The notes under the pieces were generated by a model, which was not told the origin of the DNA, did not search any database, and worked only from the letters and a program-made list of their open reading frames with translations. Shown here piece after piece: positions 1 to 10,607 of a stretch of DNA of 64,000 bases. The number at the start of each line of letters is the position of its first letter. Position 1 is the first letter of the stretch. The position numbers and the translations under genes are program-made. The stretch is from Dendrophyllia cribrosa. Lineage: Eukaryota; Cnidaria; Anthozoa; Scleractinia; Dendrophylliidae. The stretch spans positions 26,962,432-27,026,431 of the forward strand of contig JAJLRJ010000008.1 of the NCBI GenBank assembly GCA_024195265.1, written 5' to 3'.

Positions 1-369
1 CCTCCATTCCGGGTTATATCCACAGTTTGAATAAACCGCCTCGCCATTTCATTTCTCGCCATTATATAAAAAGAAATATCCGTATATTTGCTTACTTTGA
101 CATATAGAATCTAACACCGGTGAACAGAGCCGGTGAAATAATTCCCGCTAAATAAAAAATATAAAACAACAGCAACTCAACTCAACCGCTCAACACGCAA
201 CTGTTTTGCTGTATGTGCTTGTTAACGGTTATGTAATTTCAAGTTCGAAATCGATCTTCGCTTTTCTCGCTATTTTCTGACTCTTCTATAGAGTACAAGC
301 AGTAAGAAATCAGTGTTTCATTTCATTTAATATTTACGACCAAAATGAAACTCAAATCGTATCGGACCA
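1..369. other. Non-coding flank, nothing recognised
   Basis: AT-rich sequence before the minisatellite. I see no ORF with protein-like composition, no terminal repeats and no RNA gene. Confidence 0.5.
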
Positions 370-1500
370 CAAACCTGGAGCGAACGTGTAAGTCAAAGCT
401 GACACACGGCAAGGCCAAATAATAAACGCTTGACACGCAAGGGAACGTAAAGCGACTAACCGACACACGGCGTGTGAGAATTTTCGCTTGACACACAAGC
501 GACCGTCTTAACTGAAGCCGAGACACGGCGTCTGTAAAATAGTTAACGCTTGACACACAAGCGAACGCATACGACTGCCACACGGCGTATGAGAATTTAC
601 GCTTGACACGCAAGCGACTGTTTTAGCTAAAGTCGACACACGGCGTCTACGAAATAATCTATACGCTTGACACACAAGCGACAGTTTAAGCCGACGCCGA
701 CACGGGGCGTTAACCAAATAATTTACACTTGATACCCAAACGACCGTTTCAGGTAAGGCCGACACCCGGCGTTTACCAAACAATTTACGCTTGACACACA
801 AGCGACTGTTTTAGCTAAAGCCGACACACGGCGTCTACCAAACAATTTACGCTTGACACACAAGCGACTGTTTTGCTAAAGCCGACGCACGGCGTCTACC
901 AAAAATTTACGCTTGACACACAAGCAACCGTTTTAGCTACAGCCGACACACGGGGTCTGCCAAATAATTTACGCTTGACCCACAAGCGACTGTTTTAGCT
1001 AAAGCCGACACACGGCGTCTACCAAATAATTTCCGCTTGACACCCAAGCGACTGTTTTAGCTAAAGCCGACACACGGCGTATGCCAAATAATCCACGCTT
1101 GACACACAAGCGACCGTTCTGGCTAAAGCCGACACACGGCGACTGCCAAATAATTTACGCTTGACACACAAGCAACCGTTAAGCGAGAGCGGACACACAG
1201 CGTTTACCAAATAATAAACGCTTGACACACAAGCGACCGTTTTAGCTAAAGCCGACACACGGCGTCCACCAAGTAATTTACGCTTGACACGCAAGCAACC
1301 GTTTAAACGAGAGCCGATACACGGCGTCTGCCAACAAATTAAAACGCTTGAAACACAAGCGAACGCACCGATAAAGCCGACCGACACACGGCGTCTATAA
1401 ATTTGAGCTAGACATACGGGCGAAAATAGCAAAAGAACCGACACTTGTCGTATATAATTAACGCTAGACACCAACGTGCGAAGGTGAAGCCAAATAACCG
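370..1500. repeat. 61-bp minisatellite, about 17-18 units
   Basis: Tandem units of about 61 bp, visible as a recurring CGCTTGACACACAAGCG at roughly 428, 487, 547, 600, 664, 727, 788, 849, 909, 972, 1036, 1097, 1158, 1219, 1281 and 1345, degrading after 1400. Each unit holds two short inverted repeats with the same ACACA loop: CGCTTG/CAAGCG and GCCG/CGGC. Open reading frames across this block simply translate the repeat and are not genes. Confidence 0.95.
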
Positions 1501-1579
1501 ACGCTAAATAAACAAAGCTAAACGCATGAACCGAGTGTGAATCGAGCGAAAGAGAAAACACTTTGCAAATACCTCGTTT

Positions 1580-1782
1580 AACTGTACTTGCTGATTCGCT
1601 TCCGCCCCTTCCGCGGGCTGTGGCATTGCGGCTGGCGGAGCTGGGACAACGGCAGGAACTGGTGGTGGTGGAGCGATATCAGCCAAGGCTCGTAACTGAT
1701 CAGCAGCCGGTTCTTGAGGCACAGCCATGATGCTATCCAATCTGCGTTGGCTTGAGAAAGTAAGCTCACAAACACGAAACAC
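1580..1782 (-). CDS. Possible first coding exon, Ala/Pro-rich peptide
   Basis: A minus-strand reading frame encodes a proline/alanine-rich peptide (for example PPPPVPAVVPAPPAAMPQP) after a possible start at 1782 or at the internal Met near 1728. It runs into a GT dinucleotide just after a CAGTTAAACGAG context, which could be a splice donor; the intron would then contain the minisatellite. Low complexity makes this weak. It could be the N-terminus of a retroelement gag-like protein or of a host gene; no downstream exon is recognised. Confidence 0.25.
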
Positions 1783-2088
1783 GCGGTTGGGCTTCGGCGA
1801 CGCGACGTAAAGAAAACCGAAAATTCCTTAAACCTTACCGGCTTGGATATCTCTTTCGAAATGCCACGAATCTAAGCAGCGGGATCTTTAAATCAAGATA
1901 TATTGCACGTGGGAACTAAGCATCATATAACGTAGCTAGCCATTCACGAGCCGGGTTACGTAATCCACGCCCGCCGGAATTCGGCGGCATATTTATGGAT
2001 GAAAATAGTGCACGCTGATAGCGAGAGCAAATCGCTTCGCCAGAATTCGCGTCGGATTTGATGCACAATTCCACCGGCTATGTTATAA

Positions 2089-2154
2089 AACAATTGGTTC
2101 ATGCTTTTAGCTGTGCACTATCGATAGTGCACGCTAAAGCATGAACCAATTGTT
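2089..2154. repeat. 66-bp near-perfect palindrome
   Basis: Arms beginning AACAATTGGTTCATGC meet at TATCGATA, with only two unpaired bases. It would extrude as a cruciform or be transcribed as a hairpin. It may be the whole or the end of a small MITE. Confidence 0.85.
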
Positions 2155-3165
2155 AAATAGAGGTCAAAAAAGGAAAACATAAGCGGTATTTTGGAGATCA
2201 TAAGTGCAGGATTGTAAGGATGGAAGTGGACTACACTGACAGGCGGTCAAGAAATTAAAATTGCTTTTCTTGTGGAAGTTTAACTTTTTTAGCCGATATT
2301 TTATCTCCTTGGTAATATTTTTTTGCTGCCATTAATTTTTGCGATTTTTTCTTCCTATTTCAAGATAATAAAGCGAGCTTAAAGCAAGCTGCTGGCCATG
2401 ATAATCATGAAAACACGATAGATCAGCCGATAAACTGGCCCCGCGGCTTTAAGTTTGATTGTAATGATCAAATCTTGTTTGTGGTTGAAGCTGGGTTGTT
2501 TATGAGGAAGCGTCTTGCTGTTCTTGGCTTGCGATATTAAATGTCAAGTGCGCACGGAGTGCTGCCACGGTAGATGTAACTCCGCTATTTTTATACATGC
2601 ATCTCTTTATTGCTTCTATCTGTCCGGTTTGTAATTTGTAATTACGCGGATTTGATCTTACGTTATGTAATGGCCGTAATAGGGGTCTTTTACTTCAAGC
2701 TTTTATGTTTTTCAATAGACTCCTCATCGCTTTCTTTCTTTCTTTTCATTCGGATGATGTTGTACATTATTGCCAAAACCCGGATGGAAGTAATAAACTT
2801 GAAGTTGACGGTATTCTTGACTTTTCAGCAGTACCGATGGATTTTCGACATCAAGCCAACATAAATTTACCTTGACAATGTTTGTGGTAACAATGCCTTG
2901 TTATTTTTTTCTCCCGATCATTTCCCAGAAGCCAATCACCTTTATAGATTTCGCAATTCTTATTGACGAGCGTTACCTGTTCCTGGGGGATTCCTCGGTC
3001 GGTTTATTTCCCTTCTCAGTTTTATTTTCATACTTTGCATGAAGAATCTTTATTTCCTATCTTTTTATTCTTGACGCACGCTATTTCATATGACGCTGAA
3101 ACAGTCGCGTGAATTTCCCTTCTCACTTTGCCGTAAACCTCCAACGCGCTATACACGATACAGTT
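2155..3165. other. Intergenic, no gene seen
   Basis: AT-rich sequence between the hairpin and the ISL2EU element. Short ORFs here lack protein-like composition and I do not support any of them. Confidence 0.5.
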
Positions 3166-3249
3166 ATTCAGGCTATTACCGGAAGTTGCATGAAAGCGAG
3201 GCCTAAGGGCCATAGATGGCGCGAATCTCAAAACTTGCAGTAGCAAAAC

Positions 3250-3450
3250 ATGGACGAAAGAGTATTACGAGAGATAAACCTCACACCAAACGATATCTGG
3301 AATCCCGTGTTCATCCGTAGAAAACGTAGAGGATATAAGCAAATGGACGATACCACAGTTAAAATTCTGGCTCAAGTGTAAAGGACTAAACCAACAAGGA
3401 TTAAAGAAAGATCTCGTCGAAAAGCTTAGTCGAAGTAGACTTCTCTAAAG
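3250..3450 (+). pseudogene. SAP-domain first exon of ISL2EU nuclease gene
   Basis: An ATG at 3250, just inside the left TIR, opens a short frame; one base out of frame, near 3357, the peptide QLKFWLKCKGLNQQGLKK follows, ending at a stop near 3448. The pattern (FWLKC.GL...GLK.DLVEKL) is that of a SAP DNA-binding motif, which commonly heads these SWIM/YqaJ proteins. A single frameshift separates the start from the SAP helix-turn-helix. The next exon appears at 3827 after an intron that has received a LINE fragment. Confidence 0.6.
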
Positions 3451-3735
3451 AACTTATACCACTTACGAGATACTCCAGAAATACTCACACTAAATCCTAT
3501 AGAATACCTAACGAGAAGAAAACATACCTTCAGTACAGCTTCCTATCTAGAACTATAAAACAATGGAACAATTTGCCTGCCATGTTGGCTACAGCTCCTA
3601 ATATTCACTCTTTTAAGAGTGGGGTTTGTCAGCTGACGCATTAAGAACTTTAAGAACTTGACCGCGACCAGAGCACATAAGCCTCGAAGAGAGGGACTGC
3701 TCTCATTTTGGTAAATGTAAATGTAAAAGTAAGTT
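3446..3735 (+). mobile_element. 5'-truncated L2/CR1-like LINE tail
   Basis: Frame 3477-3644 encodes the typical C-terminal end of a CR1/L2-clade reverse transcriptase (SFLSRTIKQWNNLPAMLATA, ending in a short FKSGV..QLTH tail and TAA). It is followed by about 90 bp of 3' UTR ending in short ATGTAA-type repeats (3711-3735), the usual L2/CR1 tail. It sits inside the putative first intron of the ISL2EU nuclease gene, so it inserted after that transposon arrived. Confidence 0.75.
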
Positions 3736-3826
3736 TTGTAAAATTCATCGTGTGGAAGGTTATTGTTGTTAGTTTTGTTCCATATAAAACCTCTAAAGCC
3801 TGGTTTTTATAATTCTTTTTCCCCAG

Positions 3827-5874
3827 AGTGAAAGCATTCAACTCAATCTCTTACTACAGGGACAAGGTTTATGACCCTGATCCTGATAGAAGCTACACGA
3901 AGGCAAAGCTTGACAAGCTAAAGCGGTCAAATGATACAGTAGAGAGCACGCCCGAACAAACAAGCTTCAGTAATTTGCATTTCGATACCTTCCCGCCAGA
4001 CAAGTCCATGTTATTTTCGGAAGACTTTTCTGTTTTCCTTTCATTTGTACCCATGGACGCCTTTGAACAAGTTAGAAATTCTGGAAAATCAGTTAAGAAG
4101 TTTGCCAATGCAGACGTTGTCATAAACTCAAATGACAAAGCCTTCGCATGATGATCTTTGTGCGTGATTTACAAGTATATAACAGTGCAGAGAAAAGTCT
4201 GATATATTTGCGCGCTTGTTGTTGGGCTTCCTACAAAAGTAATGTAAAGTACAAGGTAAAATTGGTTCTTAGCCAAAAGGGAACCCCTAAGATTGTGGCA
4301 GCAAAGTGTGATAGGGAGTGTCCATCCTCTAATAGTGGATGTTGCTGCCATGTAATGGCTGTAATTTGGAAACTTGAGGACATGACAAGAAAGTCAGAGT
4401 TAACAAATTCCACGCCTAAAAACCTACCAACCTACCCTGCACGTCGAAGCCAAGGCAACCAGGAAAAGGGCATAGACGAGAAGTGCAGTTTCATCCTGTG
4501 ATGGCATCAAATGTGGTTAAGCCAAGACATGCCTCTGATCTTCCTGGCATTGGCATACAATCCCAATTTTATGATCTTAGATCACCGAAATGTCAGAAGC
4601 TCGATGTTGATAGTATGATAAAGCTGAAGCATGATCTTCAGAGCATAAATCCCATCATACCCTTTGCAGAAATGCTACCAGACCAAACGCCGGTCCCAAC
4701 AGTAATGACTATAGTTGAAACAGTTGCTAAAGGTTCAATAATTCACAAGCAACTCCTATAATTTACTACTCCTAACTTGGTAGCATCTTGTACTCAGAAT
4801 TACAACCATTGTGCTGTTCAAGCAAATTGGAGCCCTGTCCGCGGTAGTACCCATCCCACACTAAATACCCAAAGGCAAGAACAGCCACAGCTCAATTTAA
4901 ATGATGGGACCCCTGATCCCTTCTCTCTTGTGCAAAGGGAATCAGATGTGCCAGATATTTCTGATCTACAACTATCTCTTAATGCTCAGTCTACTGGTGA
5001 GCCACACGTGCAGAGAATATCAATTCCCCAGAACCACACCCAAGTGCAGGAAGGGTTACAGTCAACGTCTTCTTATAGAACAGCTAATCCCCCCCCCCCC
5101 CCCCCCCCTTACTCAACCACCACCAATACAATCAAAAACATTTATTGAAACACTTACAGATGAGCGAACGCACATTGAAATGGCAACAAGAGGGCAATCG
5201 GTCAACCCTGGTTGGGTTGAACAAAAGCAGAACAGGATAACTGCCAGTATCTGTAAAGATGTATTTTTCCATATGCATAACCAAAGGTCAAAGATACCAG
5301 AAAGTCTAATTAAAAAATTACAACAAAAGGGAGACCTTACAAGCAAGTGAGCTATTTACAAGCTAAGCAACTAAATTATAAAAGTAAGAGTATGCTTTAT
5401 GGTATTGAAAATGAGCCAGTTGCAGCCAATTTGTACAAAAAGTACCTTTTGTCATTACCAGATGTGAAGGAAGTCATACTTCAAGAGGTTGGCCTAACTT
5501 TAGACAAAGATAATACAGTTCTTGCAGCAAGTCCTGATAGAATTGCAACCATTGAATATCAAAATGGTGAAATTGAGCATAGAAATGTAGAAATAAAATG
5601 TCTCGAGTCAAAGCAGGATGCCTCGCCCACTGTTGCCATCAAAGATCATCAAAAGGAAACAAGTTTTGCATTTATGGAAACAAACTCTTTCTATGAAGTG
5701 AAAGAAAAGCACAAATACGGTTTTCAGTGTCAAATGCAGATGGGAATCACTACACTTCAATGGACTGATTTTGTCATTTTAACTAACTACAAATATCCCA
5801 TTTTGGTTCTGAAGGTCGCATTATCAGCAAGATGGCAACATGAAATTAAACCAAGTTTACTTGCTTTTCATTAG
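3827..5874 (+). pseudogene. SWIM zinc finger + YqaJ-type exonuclease pseudogene
   Basis: The exon starts after a pyrimidine-rich acceptor (CTTTTTCCCCAG, ending 3826). The reading frame is broken several times. A first block (about 3828-4151) has no recognised domain. A second (about 4190-4500) contains a SWIM motif C-x-C-like cluster ending CCCHVMAVIW. A third block lies at 4501-4761. The YqaJ nuclease domain spans about 5140-5874: WVEQKQNRITAS at its start, then YGIENEPVAANLYKKY, the core acidic ASPDRI and VEIKC, and a QMQMGI helix, all standard for the lambda-exonuclease/YqaJ fold. A 20-base poly-C run (5089-5108) lies between the domains. In ISL2EU elements this protein accompanies the transposase; its exact role in transposition is not established. 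Frameshifts near 4145, 4500, 4765 and 5348 indicate a dead copy. Confidence 0.82.
5089..5108. repeat. Poly-C tract, 20 bases
   Basis: Pure C run within the ISL2EU nuclease pseudogene; a likely source of one of its frameshifts. Confidence 0.95.
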
Positions 5875-6117
5875 AAACATATCAAAAACAAGAATACTCA
5901 ATGACTCTTCACTTGAAGGAAACCTTGATGTACATATCATAAACTAGCATGCTCAAAGGGGTCTCTTTAGACATGTGTAGTATTAACTGCTGTCTAAAGG
6001 TAACATTTAAAACTCGCACCTTGTCTGGGGAGAAAGGAGCATTCAGTTTGATATCGTTCCAGTGTTCTTTGAATGTAAATATCTATACAAACTAAAAATG
6101 ACTTTCTCTAGACAGAA
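5875..6117. other. Spacer between convergent ISL2EU genes
   Basis: Short AT-rich segment downstream of both genes; presumably holds their 3' ends. No clear feature. Confidence 0.5.
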
Positions 6118-7524
6118 ATGATTGGATTTTGAAAGTTGACTAACAATGCACACACAGCCCAGGTCTGATTTATAGATCCATAGCTAGAAAGAGGCAGAAC
6201 TTGATTGAATATATGCCAAGCTTTTATTCGCTTTATGCTCTTTCAATATGAATTCGTACATTAGCTATACTCATGGTCTTAAAACATTGGCTTTCCGTAA
6301 ACTGGTCAGATGCAGAAAATCTCTTTGGAGGAATATATAAGCTCCCTCCTCTGAGGGCGATTAGGTCATGAATTTCAAGGCCTTTGTCCGCACGGTATTG
6401 ATCCCCTGTTTCAATTAGCTGACAAAAATTACTCTTTTCAATGATGACTAACAAAGGTAATCCAGCCACTAGGTGAAATGCAGACCAATCCCTTAAATGT
6501 ATCATGAGACTTATAATCTGAGTACATTTCTGAATGCTTTTGATAATCTTTGGGTAGTTCACATTTCAGCTCGGTACAATCTAAAATCCCTCGTACATTT
6601 TCATATCTTCCCTTAAATGATTCTGGCAAGTGCTGCTTTATCTTCTCTTTGGAAGGCCACACAGGCAAACTACCCAACGAGATGTAAAGATAGTTTGCCC
6701 AGGTGACAACAACATCAGAGACAGTACTTACAGACACATCAAATCTATGCACCAAGTCACGCTCAAATAATCCAAGTCGCACCCTTGTCAGAAACATCCA
6801 CAACTGATCAATTGGGTCTTTTTCTCGCTTTCGTTGTTTTTCTTTCTTCTGGCCTTGTAAATATGGAAAAGCAGTGTATGCGAGGTCTCCATTCACTTTA
6901 GAACGTGCCTGGTTCCAACTGTGAAGCGACTCAGCACACGGTTTGACAAAGTTCCAAAATGCTATCAAAGCTTGGTAATTCGGAAACCCCTGTGTTAAAG
7001 AATATGTTACAATCATTGGATCGAAACCGTTCCAGGCCAAATTTTGACAGGAAGACCTTTTGTCTGAGATCACAAATCTCGGACACTTATAAGGTCTTTC
7101 TCTTGTGGTTTCTCTTCTGATTATGTATCTGGGTAGTTGTCTGCAGGGTTCAATTATTCGCATGTATCCTCATATGTTACTTCCGATGGGCCCACAACTG
7201 ATACTATTATTCCAAGTTTATTGCCTTCGCGTACTTTAGCACTTTCGGACCTCCCACTCGCTTTATCATGATCCACTGACCATGCAAAAACGAAAGGAAC
7301 AGCGTTGTTTACAAGATCATGCCTTCTGCCAGTTAAAGATTTTTTATAATCTTTCGCAGTGATGTGTTAGAAACAAATTTTTCGTCGCCACGTTTCATTC
7401 TTAGCTCCCATATTTTCTTTCGACTTTCGTCTAGCGGAAAAGCGTGAAAAATAAGATCTTTTCGATTGTCAGAACGATTGTTACATAGCGCTGCAGCGCA
7501 ACACTTGCAACTCGTGTACGCCAT
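6118..7524 (-). pseudogene. THAP + DDE_Tnp_4 transposase pseudogene (ISL2EU)
   Basis: The N-terminus at 7524 (MAYTSCKCCAAALC) matches the start of a THAP C2CH zinc finger with its first cysteine pair, but the segment that should carry the second C-x2-H pair is missing around 7345; the frame resumes with KSLTGRRHDLVNN. A frameshift near 7160 leads into the main block (7163-6438), which has an HTH region (LFERDLVHRFDVSVSTVSD) and the first catalytic Asp in GILDCTE. After another break near 6440-6490 come the second Asp (QYRADKGLEIHDL) and the catalytic Glu in RIHIERA. One more base is lost near 6235 before the conserved C-terminal LPLSSYGSINQ-like end and TAG at 6118. All three DDE residues are visible, but four disruptions make it inactive. 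Confidence 0.85.
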
Positions 7525-7584
7525 GTTTGTTTACGATTGGCCCTTAGGCCTCGCTTTCATGTAATTTCCGGTAATAGCCTGAAT

Positions 7585-7955
7585 CGGTGTATCTATAGAA
7601 ATAATATAACGCTTTTCCGGGAAAATGTGCACTCGCTTACCACGTGATCAATAAGTAGATTGTTGACAATTTGTGCAGTCTATTAGTCTGTAGACAAACG
7701 ATAGACACGTCATTTTTCGGAGAAACTGCAGTTGTTGGACCTAGTGTTCGACTCGCTGTACATTGTATTTCGTCGTTGTTTGAAGCTTTTGCATTCACAG
7801 TAATCCCAGACAGCAGGACAGTCGCCGATCAAAAGAGTGCTCGACTCTCTGTACATTCGCCGTTATTTGAGGCTTTGCATTCAGTTATCCCAGACAGCAG
7901 GTGCAAAGATGGCTATATCCAAAGTGTTTCTACACGACGTCCGCTTTCGATTCTA
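7585..7955 (+). pseudogene. 5' end of type A gene (copy A2), cut off by palindrome
   Basis: This segment is the upstream region plus first 15 codons of a type A gene. It aligns with 60033-60260 and 52380-52600: the same CAGTTATCCCAGACAGCAGG-like run, GTGCAAAGATGGCTATATCC around the ATG (7909), and a CACGTCATT motif at 7706-7714. A similar stretch is repeated within it (7740-7820 and 7845-7910). The coding sequence stops after codon 15 at a TAG whose last base belongs to the inserted palindrome (7956). The remainder of the gene resumes at 11611, 3.65 kb away. Confidence 0.85.
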
Positions 7956-7978
7956 GTGGCCCACAAGGGACATGCTGC

Positions 7979-8335
7979 AAATAAAAAAGTTGCTGCAAAT
8001 AAAAAAAAGTTGCTGCAAATTAAAAATAGTTGCTGCAAATTAAAAATAGTTGCTGCAAATAAAAAAAGTTGCTGCAAATAAAAAAAGTTGCTGCAAATTA
8101 AATAAAAAAATAGTTGCTGCAAATTAAACATAGTTGCTGCAAATAAAAAAAAGTTGCTGCAAATAAAAAAAGTTGCTGCAAATTAAATAAAAAAATAGTT
8201 GCTGCAAATTAAAAATAGTTGCTGCAAATTAAAAATAGTTGCTGCAAATAAAAAAAAGTTGCTGCAAACTAAGAGTAGTTGCTGCAAATTGAAAATAGTT
8301 GCTGCAAATAAAAAGTAGTTGCTGCAAATTAAATA
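7979..8335 (+). repeat. 19-bp AT-rich tandem array, left arm
   Basis: About 18 copies of a GTTGCTGCAAATAAAAAAA-like unit with small length changes, immediately inside the palindrome terminus. Subterminal tandem arrays of this kind are typical of foldback elements. Confidence 0.95.
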
Positions 8336-8419
8336 AATGGCAGGAAAGTATGCGCGCGCAGTGATGGGAGGAGGAGGACTCGGTACAGCTATACCCAGGG
8401 CCTACTCAACTCACGACTC

Positions 8420-8996
8420 ATGAGAGGAAGGCGCCATATCTTTTCAGTCATGTTTTGCAGTTCTTGTGGTGCCGAATGTTCTTCTTCGGCAAAGTTTTGC
8501 GGGCAATGTGGCCACCAGATCAACGAGGTGGTTGAACAGACCTCGAAGAAAGCTGCGAATTCGGTGGACATTGAAGAACTCATAACAGAGTATTTCCATC
8601 GGGGATATCCTTACAACGCCATTGTTGGTTTGTTGGAAAAAACTCGATGGTGAAAGAATGCACGTAAGAACGCTCAAAAGGAAGCTAAAAGAGTTAAATA
8701 TAGGGTCAAAAAGAAGAGGTTGTAATTATGATGGAGATTTACTACGGGGGCTGATAAAGCTGGAGATGCAAGGAGCAGGTTCGCTAGCTGGGTATCGCTA
8801 CATTTGGCATTCACTTCGATTAAAACACCACGTCAATGTTCCGAGAAGCTTGGTGGCCAGTATCATGAGAAAAATTGACCCTGAAGGAGTCAAGGAGAGA
8901 AGATCAAGACGACTTAAGAGAAGGACCTACGTTTCTGAAGGATCAAACCTCTGCTGGCACATCGATGGTGGGCCTATAAATTGTTATATTGATTGA
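8420..8996 (+). pseudogene. Integrase-like gene, 5' half (left palindrome arm)
   Basis: An ATG at 8420 opens a frame with a double-zinc-ribbon-like head (CSSCGAECSSSAKFCGQCG, two CxxC pairs), then an HTH-like region (ELITEYFHRGYPYNAIVGLL). A one-base expansion of an A run near 8640 shifts the frame; the second block (8622-8996) continues with RTLKRKLKELNIGSKRR, then NLCWHIDGG. WHIDG contains the first catalytic Asp of integrase-core proteins of the type common in cnidarian and fish genomes. The sequence stops being coding right after it, at CATCGATG|GTGGGC, which looks like a splice donor. The 3' half of a related gene is present elsewhere in the window (40289-41105). Confidence 0.75.
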
Positions 8997-9020
8997 ATTT
9001 ATAGTTAAGCTTTAAGTTAA

Positions 9021-9563
9021 TGTACCAGTCAATTCCAAGACCGCCCATCCCCCCCGGGCATACCCCGGGCATTTGACGAGAGGTTAGCTCCGCATAGTGG
9101 GGCATTTGACGTGAAACGAGGCCCGACGGGCCGGGCATTTGACTTCAACAAAAACGTTGGTCAGCGCTCGCAAGGTAAACGATTTCGTAATCCATTCTTT
9201 CCGGTTCCATGTGTCTGTCGACTCGGTTGACCTTTGTCGTAAAATATAAATATTCTGGAGTGAACTAAATCTAGCTAAGAGATATATAAACAACAGACAA
9301 CAGCACAAGCAAAGATTGAAAGATATTTAAAGTGAACATGAAAGATATTAATATACGATTTATATGTTGGTCGAATTCAAAACCACAACCCCGGGACGTG
9401 ATCTCACCTCGAAAACAATCCGAACAGCACCAGTTTTTAGATTTGTCTTGACAAGTCTACAAAATAATGTTAAAGAAAACCATCCAGATCGGCTAAAAAT
9501 TGTTTTTCAAATGCCCGGGGGTTTGCCCGGGGGGGATGGGCGGTCTTGGAATTGACTGGTACA
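9021..9563. mobile_element. 543-bp MITE with TAA target duplication
   Basis: Terminal inverted repeats begin TGTACCAGTCAATTCC and continue into GGCGGTCTTGG/GGGATGGGCGG-type sequence. It is flanked by TAA (9018-9020 and 9564-9566). The other palindrome arm has the uninterrupted site (GTTAACGG in complement near 10441), which proves the borders. A 3-bp TAA duplication points to the PIF/Harbinger superfamily. No coding capacity. Confidence 0.92.
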
Positions 9564-9815
9564 TAACGGACTTTAAGGAAGTTTTATTTTCTATCATTCG
9601 GAGTGTTTGATGCCATATCTCCAATGTACTTTGTCAATGTAGTCTGAAATGTCAGAAATCTTTTTGCTCTAATTCCCTAGGAATGGGTGGAGATTTTGGA
9701 AATACATGTACTTAAGTCTTAAGCGTCATCGGTACAGCTGCAGCTCCGATGACATTCAAACACATCTTTTTTAAAGGCCCTTAATGCACATGCCAAAGAT
9801 CGCGTACATGTAAGG

Positions 9816-10129
9816 TTACCGTAAATCCTGTATTACGTCCCCCCATTTTTAGAGGAGGAAAGTTATTTAGCCCCACCCCCACTCCTCCCCTGCCTCGTTA
9901 TAGTTTTGCCATTAAACTGTATTGAGATTGAATTAAACAAAACTATTTATCACAAATAACTAACACTTTGATCAAAGTACGGTAAAATTTGTAATAATAT
10001 CACTCAAATTCCCATGCCAGACAGCCATTCCCCTCGTTTAAAACAGGAATTAGAAAAATAAAAATCAAGCCTAACATAACATTAAACCACAACACATACC
10101 GTAAATCCTCTATTAAGGGGGGGGGGGGT

Positions 10130-10171
<42 letters not shown>

Positions 10172-10196
10172 CTTAATAGAGGATTTACGGTAACCT
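9816..10196. mobile_element. Inverted-repeat element at palindrome centre
   Basis: The ends ACCGTAAATCCTGTATTA and its near complement TAATAGAGGATTTACGGT bound the palindrome loop; a second internal copy of the end lies at 10096-10116, directly before poly-G. It looks like a MITE whose ends form the innermost base pairs of the giant palindrome. The interior is AT-rich and non-coding. Confidence 0.6.
10117..10171. repeat. Poly-G tract, 12 + 42 bases
   Basis: Twelve Gs, a T at 10129, then 42 uninterrupted Gs at the palindrome centre. Confidence 0.95.
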
Positions 10197-10501
10197 TACA
10201 TGTACGCGATCTTTGGCATGTGCATTAATGACCTTAAAGAAAGATGTGTTTGAATGTCATCGGAGCTGCAGCTGTACCGATGACGCTTAAGAGTTAAGAA
10301 CATGTATTTCCAAAGTCATCACCCATTCCTAGGGAATTAGGGCAAAAAGATGTCTGACATTTCAGACTACATTGACAAGTACATTGGAGATATGGCATCA
10401 AACACTGTGAATGATAGAAAAGAAAACTTTCTTAAAGGCCGTTAACTTAAAGCTTAACTATAAATTCAATCAATATAACAATTTATAGGCCCACCATCGA
10501 T

Positions 10502-10607
10502 TAGTCTCCTACGCAGCCATTATTAGGGCTCGTCACGCAACGCTCCTCCTAGTGGGGGAGGAGCGTTGCGTGACGAGCCCTAATAACGCCGGCTGCGTAG
10601 GAGACTA
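10502..10607. mobile_element. 106-bp hairpin MITE with 9-bp target duplication
   Basis: Ends TAGTCTCCTACGCAGCC in inverted orientation with a nearly self-complementary body. A perfect 9-bp duplication ACCATCGAT flanks it (10493-10501 and 10608-10616). The left palindrome arm retains the empty site near 8970. A 9-bp duplication suggests the Mutator (MULE) superfamily. Confidence 0.93.

Larger units (their letters stand above)
3168..7582. mobile_element. ISL2EU-type DNA transposon, degenerate
   Basis: A 4,415-bp element bounded by 44-bp terminal inverted repeats (3168-3211 and 7539-7582, outer end TCAGGCTATTACCGG, two mismatches) and flanked by a perfect 2-bp AT target duplication (3166-3167 and 7583-7584). 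It contains two convergent genes: on the plus strand a SAP + SWIM + YqaJ-type nuclease gene, on the minus strand a THAP + DDE_Tnp_4 transposase gene. That gene pair and AT duplication are the hallmark of ISL2EU (IS4EU) elements. Both genes carry frameshifts, so this copy is not autonomous. Its right edge lies directly upstream of the type A gene at 7.6 kb. Confidence 0.88.

Noticed and set aside
370..1500. CRISPR array
   Set aside because: Units are contiguous tandem repeats without unique spacers, in a clearly eukaryotic setting, with no cas genes.
370..1561. Open frames of up to 166 codons across the minisatellite
   Set aside because: They translate the 61-bp repeat (recurring CVSSV-type peptides) and have no start, domain or splice context.
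3028..3246. Protein-coding frame at the left ISL2EU border
   Set aside because: Overlaps the TIR and reads through the border; no domain.
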